Assembly: GCF_008364795.1 (NCBI RefSeq)
Contig: NZ_VTTM01000001.1
Location: forward strand, 186,001-250,000
Length of the DNA: 64,000 nt
Origin: Azospirillum oryzae
Lineage (GTDB): Bacteria > Pseudomonadota > Alphaproteobacteria > Azospirillales > Azospirillaceae
Direction: 5' to 3'
The first letter of the stretch is position 1, and each line of letters starts with the position of its first letter. Position numbers and translations under genes: made by a program. The notes under the pieces were generated by a model. That model was not told the origin of the DNA. It saw only the letters and a list, made by a program, of their open reading frames with translations, and searched no databases. This document shows, piece after piece, positions 26,514-35,567 of this stretch.

Positions 26514-26625
26514 CTCCGCCTCCCCCGCCCCTCGCCTCCATCCGCCCTACGCCATTCGCCGCAGCGCCTTCCGCACCGCACGCCCCCGCTGGCGCATGGC
26601 CCTTGCCCGCGCTATCTTCCCGGCC

Positions 26626-27429
26626 ATGAGCGACCGCACCCCCCCATCCTCCGCCGACCCGCAAAAGCCCGCGTCCGGTGCCGCCCCCTCCGGTGCCGAA
26701 GGCAACTGGTTCGGCTTCACCCCCGTCGATCCGTCCGCCAAGTCCGGGCTGGTCCGCGCCGTGTTCGACAGCGTGGCGACCAACTACGACCTGATGAACG
26801 ACCTGATGTCGGGCGGCATCCATCGGCTGTGGAAGGACACGCTGATGGAGATGGTGGCGCCGAAGCCGGACATGACCCTGCTTGACGTGGCCGGCGGCAC
26901 CGGCGACATCGCCTTCCGCTTCCTGAAGAAGGGCGGCGGAGCCGCGGTGGTCTGCGACATCACCGAGGCGATGGTCCGGGTCGGCCGCGACCGTGCCATC
27001 GACCGCAACATCCTGTCCGGCGTGCAATGGACGGTTGGCGATGCGGAAAGGCTGCCCATCGCCTCGCGCTCGGTCGACGCCTACACCATCGCCTTCGGCC
27101 TGCGCAACGTCACCCGCATCGACGAGGCGATCAAGGAAGCCCAGCGCGTCCTGAAGCCGGGCGGCAAGTTCTATTGCCTGGAATTCAGCCACGTCGTCCT
27201 GCCGGTTCTGCGCGAGCTGTACGACGTCTATTCCTTCCAGGTGCTGCCCTTCATGGGCCGCGTCGTGGCGAAGGACGAGGCGAGCTACCGCTATCTGGCC
27301 GAGAGCATCCGCCGCTTCCCACAGCAGGCCGATCTGGCCAAACGGATCGAGGCCGCCGGATTCGGCGCGGTGCGCGTGCGCAACCTGTCGGGCGGAATCG
27401 CCGCCATCCATTCCGGCTGGCGGATCTAA
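26626..27429 (+). CDS. ubiE: Ubiquinone/menaquinone C-methyltransferase
   Basis: SAM-dependent C-methylation in ubiquinone synthesis (2-polyprenyl-6-methoxy-1,4-benzoquinol). The 267-aa protein has motif I LLDVAGGTGDIAF, the family signatures YDLMNDLMSGGIHRLWK and LRNVTRIDEAIKEAQRVLKP, and a C-terminus LSGGIAAIHSGW. The low-complexity N-terminal 25 residues precede the conserved WFGFTPVDPSAK. ATG 26626 is chosen; the frame is open further upstream but through the repeat region. ubiB follows after 6 bp, so the two form an operon. Confidence 0.96.
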   Translation: MSDRTPPSSADPQKPASGAAPSGAEGNWFGFTPVDPSAKSGLVRAVFDSVATNYDLMNDLMSGGIHRLWKDTLMEMVAPKPDMTLLDVAGGTGDIAFRFLKKGGGAAVVCDITEAMVRVGRDRAIDRNILSGVQWTVGDAERLPIASRSVDAYTIAFGLRNVTRIDEAIKEAQRVLKPGGKFYCLEFSHVVLPVLRELYDVYSFQVLPFMGRVVAKDEASYRYLAESIRRFPQQADLAKRIEAAGFGAVRVRNLSGGIAAIHSGWRI

Positions 27430-27435
27430 GACCCC

Positions 27436-28974
27436 GTGTTCCGCATCCTGCGCAACCTGATCCGGATGGCCGTGATCGGCCGGACGGTCGCCCGTCACGA
27501 TGCCCTGCCCACCAGCCTGCTCGGCACCGCCCCCGGCCTGCTGTGGCTGTGGCGCCGAGTCGCCCGCAAGGGCGTGCCCGGCCGCGAGGGCGAGCGGCTG
27601 GCCCGCGCGCTGGCCGAACTCGGCCCGACCTACATCAAGCTGGGGCAGCTGCTGTCCACCCGCTCAGATCTGGTCGGCGAGCGGATGGCCGTCGATCTGG
27701 CCGAGCTGCAGGACAAACTGCCGCCCTTCCCCGCCCATCAGGCCCGCGCCATCATCGAGGCGGAGTTCGGCCAGCCGGTCCATGCCCTGTTTCAGAGCTT
27801 CGACGACAAGCCGGTCGCCGCCGCCTCCATCGCCCAGGTCCATTTCGCCGTCACCGCCGATGGGCAGGAGGTGGCGGTCAAGGTGCTGCGCCCGGGGATC
27901 GAACAGGCATTCGAGCGCGATATCGACCTGTTCTACCGGCTGGCCGGGCTCGCCGAGTGGGTGCTGCCCAGGCTGAAGCGGCTGCGGCTGGTCGAGGTGG
28001 TCGACACCTTCGCCCGCACCTCCCGCCTGGAGATGGACCTGCGGATGGAGGCGGCGGCGGCGTCGGAACTGGCGTCGAACTTCAAGGACGATGACACCTT
28101 CAACGTGCCGAAGGTCGATTGGGAGCGCACCGGCGGCCGGGTGCTGACGCTGGAGCGCATCCGCGGCTTCAAGGTGGACGAGCCGGCCCGCATCTCCGCC
28201 GCCGGCTTCGACCGCGACGAGATTCTGGCGATGGCCTCGGCCAGCTTCTTCAATCAGGTCTTCCGCGACGGCTTCTTCCACGCCGATTTGCATCCCGGCA
28301 ACCTGTTCATCAACGAACAGGGCACCATCACCGCCGTCGATTTCGGCATCATGGGCCGGCTGGACCGCGAGACGCGCTATTACCTCGCCGACATGCTGAT
28401 CGGCTTTTTGACCGGCGACTACCGCCGCGTCGCCATCGTGCATTTCGAGGCCGGCTACGTCCCGCGCCACCAGTCGATCGAAATCTTCACCCAGGCCTGC
28501 CGCGCCATCGGCGAGCCGTTGCAGAACAAGCCGCTGGCCGACATCTCGGTCGGCCGGCTGCTGGCCCAGCTGTTCGCCGTCACCGAACAGTTCGAGATGG
28601 AAACCCAGCCGCAGTTGCTGCTCCTGCAAAAGAGCATGCTGACCGCCGAGGGCGTCGGCCGCCTGCTGAACCCCAACATCAACATGTGGGAGCTGGCCCG
28701 CCCGCTGATCGAGGAGTGGATGCGCGAGAATCGCGGACCGGAGGCGCAGTTCATCAACGATGCCGGCGCCATCCTGTCCACCGTCCGCCGCATTCCCGCC
28801 CTGGTCAGCGAGGCGGAACGGGTGACCCGCGACATCGCGGAAGGCGGGGTGCGCCTGCACCCGCAGACCGTCCGCCAGATGCTGAACGGCTGGGAGACCC
28901 GCCGCCGCTCGGACCGCATCGCCCTGTGGGTGATCGCGGCCCTGCTGGCGGTGATCGCGGTGCAGATGCTGTAA
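27436..28974 (+). CDS. ubiB: Ubiquinone biosynthesis protein UbiB (ABC1/ADCK atypical kinase)
   Basis: An ATPase/kinase-like membrane-associated protein needed for ubiquinone synthesis. The 512-aa product has the KxGQ motif (TYIKLGQLLSTRSDL), the Ala-rich loop (VAAASIAQVH), the catalytic HADLHPGNLFIN and the VDFGIMGRL metal motif. A hydrophobic C-terminal helix (IALWVIAALLAVIAVQML) anchors it in the membrane. The start is GTG 27436, 6 bp after ubiE. Confidence 0.96.
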   Translation: MFRILRNLIRMAVIGRTVARHDALPTSLLGTAPGLLWLWRRVARKGVPGREGERLARALAELGPTYIKLGQLLSTRSDLVGERMAVDLAELQDKLPPFPAHQARAIIEAEFGQPVHALFQSFDDKPVAAASIAQVHFAVTADGQEVAVKVLRPGIEQAFERDIDLFYRLAGLAEWVLPRLKRLRLVEVVDTFARTSRLEMDLRMEAAAASELASNFKDDDTFNVPKVDWERTGGRVLTLERIRGFKVDEPARISAAGFDRDEILAMASASFFNQVFRDGFFHADLHPGNLFINEQGTITAVDFGIMGRLDRETRYYLADMLIGFLTGDYRRVAIVHFEAGYVPRHQSIEIFTQACRAIGEPLQNKPLADISVGRLLAQLFAVTEQFEMETQPQLLLLQKSMLTAEGVGRLLNPNINMWELARPLIEEWMRENRGPEAQFINDAGAILSTVRRIPALVSEAERVTRDIAEGGVRLHPQTVRQMLNGWETRRRSDRIALWVIAALLAVIAVQML

Positions 28975-29005
28975 GGGCCGCGACTGGGCTAAAGTTGTTG
29001 CTGCG

Positions 29006-29062
29006 CTTTCCTCGACCGTCATTCCCGCGAAGGCGGGAATGACGGTCGAGGAAAGTCCTTTT
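29006..29062 (+). terminator. Long-stem terminator built from a GTCATTCCCGC repeat
   Basis: A perfect 23-bp inverted repeat (29006-29028 with 29033-29055, loop GAAG) is followed by TCCTTTTT. It ends ubiB and faces the convergent ghrA-like gene. The core GTCATTCCCGC recurs at 60531 in another palindrome, so it is a small dispersed REP-like family. Confidence 0.85.
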
Positions 29063-29069
29063 TGCCAGA

Positions 29070-29996
29070 TCAATACCCCCGGCTGCGATCCACCAGATTG
29101 GGCAGCGGCCGGCCGTCGTGCAGGGCCTTCACCGCGTCGGCCACCTGCACGGCGCAGCGGGACGGGTGGGTGATCCCAGCGACATGGGGGGTGACGCGGA
29201 CCTTCGGATGACGCCAGAGCGGATGGTCGGCCGGCAGGGGCTCCGTCGCGAAGACGTCCAGGCTGGCGCCGCGCAGATGCCCGCTCTCCAGCGCGTCGAG
29301 CAGGTCCCGCTCGACCAGATGCCCACCGCGGGCGGCGTTGACCACCACCGCCCCCTTGGGCAGGGCGGCGAACAGCGAGGCATCCATGATGCCGCGGGTT
29401 TCGTCGGTCAGCGGCAGCAGGCAAACGAGGAAATCGCACTGCGGCAGCATCGCCGCCAGCCCGTCGGGACCGGAGAAGCTCTCCACCCCCTCGATGCTCT
29501 TCGGGCTGCGGCTCCAGCCCATCAGGCGGTATTCCAGGGTCCGCAGCGTGCGGGCCGACGCCGCCCCCAGTTCGCCCAATCCAAGGAAGCCGACGGTCAC
29601 CTCGGAGGCCGGGCGATGGTCCCTCTGCTCCCACCGTGCCTCGGCCTGGAGGGCGGCATAGCCATCCATCAGCCGGTGCCAGTACAGCACCTGGAAAGCC
29701 ACATAGCCGGCCATGTCGACCGTCAGCCCGTCCGCCACCATGCGGACCAGCGGCACGTCGGGCAGGGTCGGATCCTGCAGGATCGGCTCCACCCCGGCGC
29801 CCAGCGACACGATCAGGCGCAGGTTGGGCAGCGTCGCCAGCATGCCGGCCGGCGGCTTCCACACCACCGCGACCTCGATGTCGGCGACATCGCCGGTCTC
29901 GGGCCAGACGCGCATCTCCACGCCGGGAAGATGGCGGGCGATTTCCCGGCGCCAATCCTCGGCGCTGTCGCTGGCGGAGCAGAACAGAAGCGTCAC
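29070..29996 (-). CDS. Glyoxylate/hydroxypyruvate reductase A-like D-2-hydroxyacid dehydrogenase
   Basis: NAD(P)H-dependent reduction of glyoxylate or hydroxypyruvate is the expected activity of this family. The 308-aa protein shows the Rossmann motif GFLGLGELGAASARTL, the substrate-binding Arg in NAARGGHLVE, the Glu in DVFATEPLP and the catalytic His in TPHVAGITHP. Substrate preference cannot be settled from sequence. It is a single minus-strand gene, divergent from the pseudouridine synthase across 80 bp and convergent with ubiB. Confidence 0.9.
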   Translation of the reverse strand: MTLLFCSASDSAEDWRREIARHLPGVEMRVWPETGDVADIEVAVVWKPPAGMLATLPNLRLIVSLGAGVEPILQDPTLPDVPLVRMVADGLTVDMAGYVAFQVLYWHRLMDGYAALQAEARWEQRDHRPASEVTVGFLGLGELGAASARTLRTLEYRLMGWSRSPKSIEGVESFSGPDGLAAMLPQCDFLVCLLPLTDETRGIMDASLFAALPKGAVVVNAARGGHLVERDLLDALESGHLRGASLDVFATEPLPADHPLWRHPKVRVTPHVAGITHPSRCAVQVADAVKALHDGRPLPNLVDRSRGY

Positions 29997-30076
29997 GGCC
30001 GAACCCCTGCTATCAAGAGATCATGTTGGGGTGCGAACGATAGCGCCTTTCCCGAACCGCGCAAGGAAGCAAGCCC

Positions 30077-30736
30077 GTGCCGCGCCTGATCCTGCTGAAC
30101 AAGCCCTATGGTGTGCTGCCGCAATTCACCGACGACCAGGGCCGCCCGACCCTGGCGGAGCTGGTGCCGGTGAAGGGCGTCTATGCCGCCGGCCGGCTCG
30201 ACCGCGACAGCGAGGGGCTGCTGGCGCTCAGCGACGACGGCCCGCTGATCGCCCGCATCGCATCGCCCGCCAACAAGATGCCCAAGACCTATTGGGTGCA
30301 GGTGGAAGGCGTGCCAACCGACGAGGCGCTGGAGGCTCTGCGTCGCGGCGTCACGCTGAAGGACGGCCCCACCCTGCCGGCCGAGGTGCGGCGGATGGAG
30401 GAGCCGGAGTCGCTGTGGCCGCGCGATCCGCCGGTGCGCTACCGGGCCGCCATCCCCACCAGCTGGATCGCGCTGACCCTGCGCGAAGGGCGCAACCGGC
30501 AGGTCCGCCGCATGACCGCGGCGGTCGGCTTCCCCACCCTGCGGCTGATCCGCTGGTCGATCGGCGATTGGACATTGGATGGGCTGGCGCCGGGGCAGTG
30601 GCGGGAGGTCCCCCAACCGCCCGCGACACCCAGCAAAGGGCCAAAGGCTCCGGCGCCAACCGGTCAGCGCGCCCCCGTCAAGCCGCGCCGAACAGCTGCT
30701 CCTCGCTCAGCGCCATCACGCTCGCGGAGCCGTTGA
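30077..30736 (+). CDS. rRNA large-subunit pseudouridine synthase (RluE/RsuA family)
   Basis: Pseudouridine synthases isomerise specific uridines; this RluE-like type modifies 23S rRNA. The 219-aa protein starts at GTG 30077 and carries [13 protein letters not shown], the catalytic Asp in [13 protein letters not shown] and the [11 protein letters not shown] motif. It has no N-terminal S4 domain, as in RluE. The basic, Pro/Ser/Arg-rich tail (about 185-219) is a lineage extension. Its 3' end overlaps the convergent acyl-CoA dehydrogenase gene by 59 bp. Confidence 0.9.
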   Translation: MPRLILLNKPYGVLPQFTDDQGRPTLAELVPVKGVYAAGRLDRDSEGLLALSDDGPLIARIASPANKMPKTYWVQVEGVPTDEALEALRRGVTLKDGPTLPAEVRRMEEPESLWPRDPPVRYRAAIPTSWIALTLREGRNRQVRRMTAAVGFPTLRLIRWSIGDWTLDGLAPGQWREVPQPPATPSKGPKAPAPTGQRAPVKPRRTAAPRSAPSRSRSR

Positions 30737-32498
30737 CGACGGTCGCCCGCAGCGCCGCCGCCTTAGGCAGCACATGGGTGGCGTAGAAGCGGGCGGTCAG
30801 CGGCTTGGCCGACAGGAAGGCGGTGTCGCCATCGCCCTCCGCCAGCCGTTCAACCGCCACCTTGGCGGCGCGGGCAAGCTGCCAGCCGCCGGCGACGACA
30901 CCCATCAGTTCCAGCAGCGTCACCGACGCGGCGGCCGGCAGGCGCGGGTCCTGCTTCGCCGTGGCCAGAACCCAGGCCACCGCCTGCTTGGCCTCATGCA
31001 CCGCAGCGACCAGCTCGGCACCGGTGACGCGCAATGCTTCATCGGCGTGGCCGGACAACTCGCCGCCCAGCGCCGCGATCTCGTCGAGCAAGCCGTTGGC
31101 CGTCGCCCCGCCGTCGCGCAGGATCTTGCGGTTGATCAGGTCGTTGGCCTGGATGGCGGTCGTGCCCTCGTAGATCGTGGTAATGCGGGCGTCGCGCAGA
31201 TGCTGGGCGGCGCCGGTCTCCTCGATGAAGCCCATGCCGCCGTGGACCTGCACGCCGTCCGACGCCAGCTGTTGGCCGGTCTCGGTGCACCAGCCCTTGG
31301 CGATGGGGGTCAGCAGATCGACCAGCAGGGCGGCCCGGCCACGTGCCGCCTCGTCGGCATGGTGATGCGCCACGTCCACCGCGGCGGCGGCGGTGTAGAG
31401 GATGCCGCGCATCGCCTCGATCCGCGCCTTCATGCCCATCAGCAGGCGGCGGACGTCGGGGTGGTTGACGATGCCCTTCGACTGACCCTCGGTCCAGCCC
31501 AGCGGCTTGCCCTGCACGCGGTCGCGGGCATAGGCAAGCGCCTGCTGGTAGGCGCGCTCGGCGATCGACAGGCCCTGCATGGCGACGTTCAGCCGGGCAT
31601 GGTTCATCATGGTGAACATGTATTCCAGGCCGCGGTTCGGCTCGCCCACCAGGAAGCCGGTCGCCCCGCCCTCATCACCGAAGGACAGCACGGCGGTCGG
31701 GCTGCCGTGGATGCCCAGCTTGTGCTCCAGCGACACGCATTTCACCTGATTGCGGGCGCCCAGGCTGCCGTCCGGGTTGACCAGGAATTTCGGCACGACG
31801 AACAGGCTGATACCCTTCACGCCCGGAGGCGCATCGGGCAGGCGGGCCAGCACCAGATGGACGATGTTCTCCGTCAGGTCATGGTCGCCGTAGGTGATGA
31901 AGATCTTCTGGCCGCCGACGAGGTAATGGTCGCCGTTCGGCACCGCGCGCGACCGGGTGGCGGCAAGGTCGCTGCCCGCCTGCGGCTCGGTGATGTTCAT
32001 GGTGCCGGTCCACTCGCCCGAGATCATCTTGGGCAAATAGATGTCCTTCAACGCGTCGGAGCCATAGAGCTGCACCGCGTTCACCGCCCCCTGCGTCAGC
32101 ATCGGGCAGAGCGCGAAGGCCATGTTGGCGGAATGCCACATCTCCTGCACGGCGGTGTTCAGCAGGTTGGGCAGCCCCATGCCGCCGCGCGTCGGATCGA
32201 AGGGCAGCCCGTTCCAGCCGCCCTCCACCAGCGCCTGCCACGCCGGCCCCCAGCCCTCCGCCGTGCGGGCGATGCCGTCGGCGCCGAGATTCGCGCCCTG
32301 GACATCGCCGATACGGTTCAGCGGAGCCAGGATGTTCTCGGCGATCTTCGCCGCCTCGCCCAGGATGCTGTCCACCATGTCGGGGCTGGCATCCTCGAAG
32401 CCCGGCAGAGCCGCCACCTCGGCCATGCCGGCGAGGTGGTCGAGGACGAAGCGGATCTCTTTCAGCGGCGGGGTATAGGGGATCGCGGCGGCGGTCAT
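30678..32498 (-). CDS. Acyl-CoA dehydrogenase (long form, DmdC-like)
   Basis: A FAD enzyme that oxidises acyl-CoA to enoyl-CoA and passes electrons to ETF. At 606 aa it is the long form with a C-terminal extension, as in 3-methylmercaptopropionyl-CoA dehydrogenase (DmdC) and related proteins. Visible signatures are [14 protein letters not shown] (FAD/substrate) and [15 protein letters not shown] (end of the core, including the usual catalytic-Glu region). The C-terminal 130 residues form the extra helical domain. It lies 37 bp downstream of etfA, so dehydrogenase and electron acceptor are in one unit. The acyl substrate is unknown. Confidence 0.92.
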   Translation of the reverse strand: MTAAAIPYTPPLKEIRFVLDHLAGMAEVAALPGFEDASPDMVDSILGEAAKIAENILAPLNRIGDVQGANLGADGIARTAEGWGPAWQALVEGGWNGLPFDPTRGGMGLPNLLNTAVQEMWHSANMAFALCPMLTQGAVNAVQLYGSDALKDIYLPKMISGEWTGTMNITEPQAGSDLAATRSRAVPNGDHYLVGGQKIFITYGDHDLTENIVHLVLARLPDAPPGVKGISLFVVPKFLVNPDGSLGARNQVKCVSLEHKLGIHGSPTAVLSFGDEGGATGFLVGEPNRGLEYMFTMMNHARLNVAMQGLSIAERAYQQALAYARDRVQGKPLGWTEGQSKGIVNHPDVRRLLMGMKARIEAMRGILYTAAAAVDVAHHHADEAARGRAALLVDLLTPIAKGWCTETGQQLASDGVQVHGGMGFIEETGAAQHLRDARITTIYEGTTAIQANDLINRKILRDGGATANGLLDEIAALGGELSGHADEALRVTGAELVAAVHEAKQAVAWVLATAKQDPRLPAAASVTLLELMGVVAGGWQLARAAKVAVERLAEGDGDTAFLSAKPLTARFYATHVLPKAAALRATVVNGSASVMALSEEQLFGAA

Positions 32499-32535
32499 GG
32501 GGGACCTCTTCGGGTAACGGAGGAAATGAACGGGA

Positions 32536-33462
32536 TCAGACGGCCTGCTGCAACTCCGGCAGCGCCTTGAACAGGTCGGCGACGAGGCCGTAATCGGCGA
32601 CCTGGAAGATCGGCGCCTCCTCGTCCTTGTTGATCGCGACGATCACCTTGCTGTCCTTCATGCCGGCCAGATGCTGGATGGCGCCCGAGATGCCGACGGC
32701 GACGTACAGCTCCGGCGCCACGATCTTGCCGGTCTGGCCGACCTGATAGTCGTTTGGCACGAAGCCGGCATCGACCGCCGCGCGGCTGGCACCAACCGCC
32801 GCGCCCAGCTTGTCGGCGATGACCTCGAGCAGGTGGAAGTTGTCACCCGACTGCATGCCGCGCCCGCCGGAGATGACGATGCGGGCGGCGGTCAGCTCCG
32901 GCCGCTCCGACTTCGACAGCTCGGCCGAGACGAAGCTCGACAGGGCGGGATCGGCGACCGCTGCGACGCTCTCGACCGGGGCGCTGTTGGCGGCTGCCGC
33001 TGCTTCGAAGGCGGTGGTGCGGACGGTGACGACCTTCACCGGATCGGACGACTGAACTGTGGCGATGGCGTTGCCGGCATAGATCGGCCGCTCGAACGTG
33101 TCGGCGGAGACCACGGCGGTGATGTCGGAGATCATTGCCACGTCGAGCAGCGCCGCGACGCGCGGCAGCACGTTCTTGCCCACCGAGGTGGCGGCGGCGA
33201 GGACGTGGCTGTAGCCGGAGGCGATCGACACCAGCAGGGCCGCGACCGGCTCGGCCAGCGCGTGCTCGTAGGCGGCATCGTCGGCGAGCAGCACCTTGGC
33301 GACGCCGGCCAGCTTGGCGGCCTGCTCCGCAACGGGGGCGGCATTGCGGCCGGCGACCAGGAGGTGGATGTCGCTGCCGAGCTTGGCAGCGGCGCTGACC
33401 GCGTGGGCGGTGGCGGGCTTCAGGGTGGCGTTGTCGTGGTCGGCGAGGATCAGGATGGGCAT
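32536..33462 (-). CDS. etfA: Electron transfer flavoprotein alpha subunit
   Basis: EtfA binds FAD and with EtfB carries electrons from acyl-CoA dehydrogenases to ETF-ubiquinone oxidoreductase. The 308-aa product starts [11 protein letters not shown] at 33462 (AGAGGA upstream) and ends with the FAD domain: [33 protein letters not shown] and [21 protein letters not shown]. It lies downstream of etfB, separated by a 166-bp gap that holds an inverted repeat. Confidence 0.97.
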   Translation of the reverse strand: MPILILADHDNATLKPATAHAVSAAAKLGSDIHLLVAGRNAAPVAEQAAKLAGVAKVLLADDAAYEHALAEPVAALLVSIASGYSHVLAAATSVGKNVLPRVAALLDVAMISDITAVVSADTFERPIYAGNAIATVQSSDPVKVVTVRTTAFEAAAAANSAPVESVAAVADPALSSFVSAELSKSERPELTAARIVISGGRGMQSGDNFHLLEVIADKLGAAVGASRAAVDAGFVPNDYQVGQTGKIVAPELYVAVGISGAIQHLAGMKDSKVIVAINKDEEAPIFQVADYGLVADLFKALPELQQAV

Positions 33463-33502
33463 GGCGGGTTCCTCTGTCGGGCGGGCGGGGAGTGCGGACA
33501 CT

Positions 33503-33612
33503 TGCCCCCACCCCGACCCTCCCCCGCTGGGCGGGGGAGGGAGCAGGATGCTTGTCGGCGTTCGGCGGCAGTTCCCTCCCCTGCGAAGCGGGGGAGGGTT
33601 AGGGTGGGGGCA
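33503..33612. repeat. Inverted pair of CCCTCCCC-type palindromic repeats
   Basis: Between etfB and etfA, a copy reading TGCCCCCACCCCGACCCTCC at 33503 faces a near-identical copy on the other strand ending at 33612; each also contains its own small hairpin (CCCTCCCCCGC/GCGGGGGAGGG). It looks like a REP/BIME-type element. It could form a large structure in the etfBA mRNA. Confidence 0.7.
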
Positions 33613-33628
33613 CCGGGGCCGGCGCTCC

Positions 33629-34378
33629 TCAGATCACACGCGCCTCGCTCTTCAGCTTGTCGACCAGGGTGGCGACGTCCGGCACCTTGATGCCGGCCTG
33701 CCGCTTGGCCGGCTCGGTGACCTTCAGCGTCTTCAGACGCGGTGTCACGTCGACACCCAGCGCATCCGGGGTGACGGTCTCCAGCGGCTTCTTCTTCGCC
33801 TTCATGATGTTCGGCAGCGAGGCATAGCGCGGCTCGTTGAGGCGCAGGTCGGCGGTCACCACCGCCGGCAGCTTCAGCTCAACGGTTTCCAGACCGCCGT
33901 CGATCTCGCGGGTGACGGCGACTTTGCCGTCAGCGGCAACAACCTTAGAGGCGAAAGTGCCCTGGCCCCAGCCGAGCAGGGCGGCCAGCATCTGGCCGGT
34001 CTGGTTGCAGTCGTCGTCGATCGCCTGCTTGCCGAGGATGACGAGGCCGGGGGCCTCCTTCTCGACCAGGGCCTTCAGCACTTTGGCGACAGCGAGCGGC
34101 TCGGTCGTCACGTCGGTCTGCACCAGGATGGCGCGGTCGGCACCCATGGCGAGAGCGGTGCGCAAGGTTTCCTGGGCCTGGGTCGGGCCGACGGAGACAA
34201 CGACGATCTCGGTCGCCGTACCGGCTTCCTTCAGGCGCACGGCTTCTTCGACGGCGATCTCGTCGAAGGGGTTCATGCTCATCTTCACGTTGGCGGTCTC
34301 GACGCCGCTGCCGTCCGCCTTGACGCGGACCTTCACGTTGTAGTCGACGACCCGTTTCACCGGCACCAGCACCTTCAT
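33629..34378 (-). CDS. etfB: Electron transfer flavoprotein beta subunit
   Basis: EtfB binds AMP and docks to the dehydrogenase through its recognition loop. The 249-aa protein begins [14 protein letters not shown] and includes [20 protein letters not shown] and the ETF-beta signature [20 protein letters not shown]. The order thioesterase-etfB-etfA-acyl-CoA dehydrogenase on the minus strand forms a fatty-acid oxidation module. Confidence 0.97.
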   Translation of the reverse strand: MKVLVPVKRVVDYNVKVRVKADGSGVETANVKMSMNPFDEIAVEEAVRLKEAGTATEIVVVSVGPTQAQETLRTALAMGADRAILVQTDVTTEPLAVAKVLKALVEKEAPGLVILGKQAIDDDCNQTGQMLAALLGWGQGTFASKVVAADGKVAVTREIDGGLETVELKLPAVVTADLRLNEPRYASLPNIMKAKKKPLETVTPDALGVDVTPRLKTLKVTEPAKRQAGIKVPDVATLVDKLKSEARVI

Positions 34379-34417
34379 GATGGCGTGTCTCCTCTCGAAT
34401 GGTGTTCTTCTATGGAC

Positions 34418-34948
34418 TCAGGCGGCGGCGGACAGGGGCTGTCCGCGCAAGGCTGCGACCGCATCGGGAATTGGCGGGGAGGCCGCGGTGGTGCCGAGGG
34501 CTGCCAGCACCTCGGCCGGCGCGACCACGCCCCGGCTTCCGACGAAGGCGCCCTGGACGACGGCCATCGCCGCCAGCCCGCCCCGCGTTTCCATGCGGTG
34601 TTCGATGAAGATGTATTTATCGTCCCAGCACAGCACACGGCTGACCAGGGTGAATTTCTGGAACGGCCGCAGTGACCGGCGGTAGCGGATCGTCGCCCCG
34701 CCCAACACAGGCTGCCAGCGGTTGCGCAGGATCGCCGGCCCCAGACCGACGCGGATCATCAGGTCGGTGCGACCCAGATCCATCACGCTGAAATAGCGCG
34801 CGTTGGTCATGTGCAGGTTGATGTCCAGGTCGGTCGGCCAGACCCGGAAACGCAGCGCCGACGGCTCCAGCAATCCCGAGCGTCGACCGCGCCACGCAGC
34901 AAAGATAGCGGCGGCGGCGACCGCCAGCAGGCGGAAGATCAGGTTCAT
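34418..34948 (-). CDS. Hotdog-fold acyl-CoA thioesterase-like protein
   Basis: The 176-aa protein begins with a hydrophobic segment (about 1-20, MNLIFRLLAVAAAAIFAAW), then a 4HBT/THEM6-like hotdog domain with DLDINLHMTNARYFSVMDLGR, in which the Asp and NARY stretch correspond to the active-site helix of this family. It probably hydrolyses acyl-CoA or acyl-ACP thioesters near the membrane; the substrate is unknown. Start 34948 has GGGAGAGGGG upstream. It lies 39 bp ahead of etfB and is probably co-transcribed. Confidence 0.82.
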   Translation of the reverse strand: MNLIFRLLAVAAAAIFAAWRGRRSGLLEPSALRFRVWPTDLDINLHMTNARYFSVMDLGRTDLMIRVGLGPAILRNRWQPVLGGATIRYRRSLRPFQKFTLVSRVLCWDDKYIFIEHRMETRGGLAAMAVVQGAFVGSRGVVAPAEVLAALGTTAASPPIPDAVAALRGQPLSAAA

Positions 34949-35060
34949 CGCCCCTCTCCCGCCTTGAAGGCATCGCAGGCCGCCCGCGGATGTCGTTGTC
35001 CCATCATGTTCCGATCCCCCCTCCACAGGGCCGATCGGCGCACGATGGGCGCCCGACCGG

Positions 35061-35453
35061 TCAGCTGTCCTTCGCGGCGGTCTTCAGGTCCGCCAGGGTG
35101 TTGTTGACCTGCTCTTCGATGTCGCGCAGCTCCTGCACGGTGGCTTCCAGGTCCTCACGCTGCTGGGCGAGGTCCTTCAGCCGCTTCTGCACCCGCTTCA
35201 ACAGGTTCTTCTGCTGCTCGACCCCGCCATTGACGTTGTAGAGGTCGAGATATTCGCGGATTTCGGCCAGCGAGAAGCCCAGACGCTTGCCCCGCAGGAT
35301 CAGCTTCAGCCGGGCGCGGTCGCGCTTGGTGTAGACCCGGTTGTTGCCGACGCGGTTCGGCGCCAGCAGCCCCTTGACCTCGTAGAAGCGCAGGGCCCGC
35401 GGCGTGATGCCCAGCTCCTCCGCAAGCTGGTTGACCGTGTAGAGCTGTTCCAT
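35061..35453 (-). CDS. MerR-family regulator of fatty/branched-chain acid catabolism (LiuR-like)
   Basis: The 130-aa protein has an N-terminal MerR winged helix-turn-helix (YTVNQLAEELGITPRALRFYE, about 5-25) and a C-terminal coiled coil (about 80-125) for dimerisation. It lacks the cysteines of metal-sensing MerR proteins. Its place between fadD and the etf genes, together with ACGT-N2-ACGT dyads upstream of fadD and, degenerate, upstream of itself, suggests a LiuR/FadP-like repressor of acyl-CoA catabolism. That role is inference from context. Confidence 0.85.
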   Translation of the reverse strand: MEQLYTVNQLAEELGITPRALRFYEVKGLLAPNRVGNNRVYTKRDRARLKLILRGKRLGFSLAEIREYLDLYNVNGGVEQQKNLLKRVQKRLKDLAQQREDLEATVQELRDIEEQVNNTLADLKTAAKDS

Positions 35454-35536
35454 CCCTGGGAAGACCTTTTGTTTGCGTTCGGCACAATGCGCCTTCCGTT
35501 TGGTAGCACAGCTGCCGTCGCGTGATAAGGCTTCCC

Positions 35537-35552
35537 TTTACGTCCGGGTCAA
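35537..35552. promoter_or_regulatory. Degenerate MerR operator upstream of the merR-type gene
   Basis: On the minus strand this reads TTGACCCGGACGTAAA, matching 12 of 16 positions of the better site TTGACGTAAACGTAAT at 37420 with its terminal base taken as A. It may mediate autoregulation. Confidence 0.35.
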
Positions 35553-35567
35553 CGCGGTGACTTCGGG

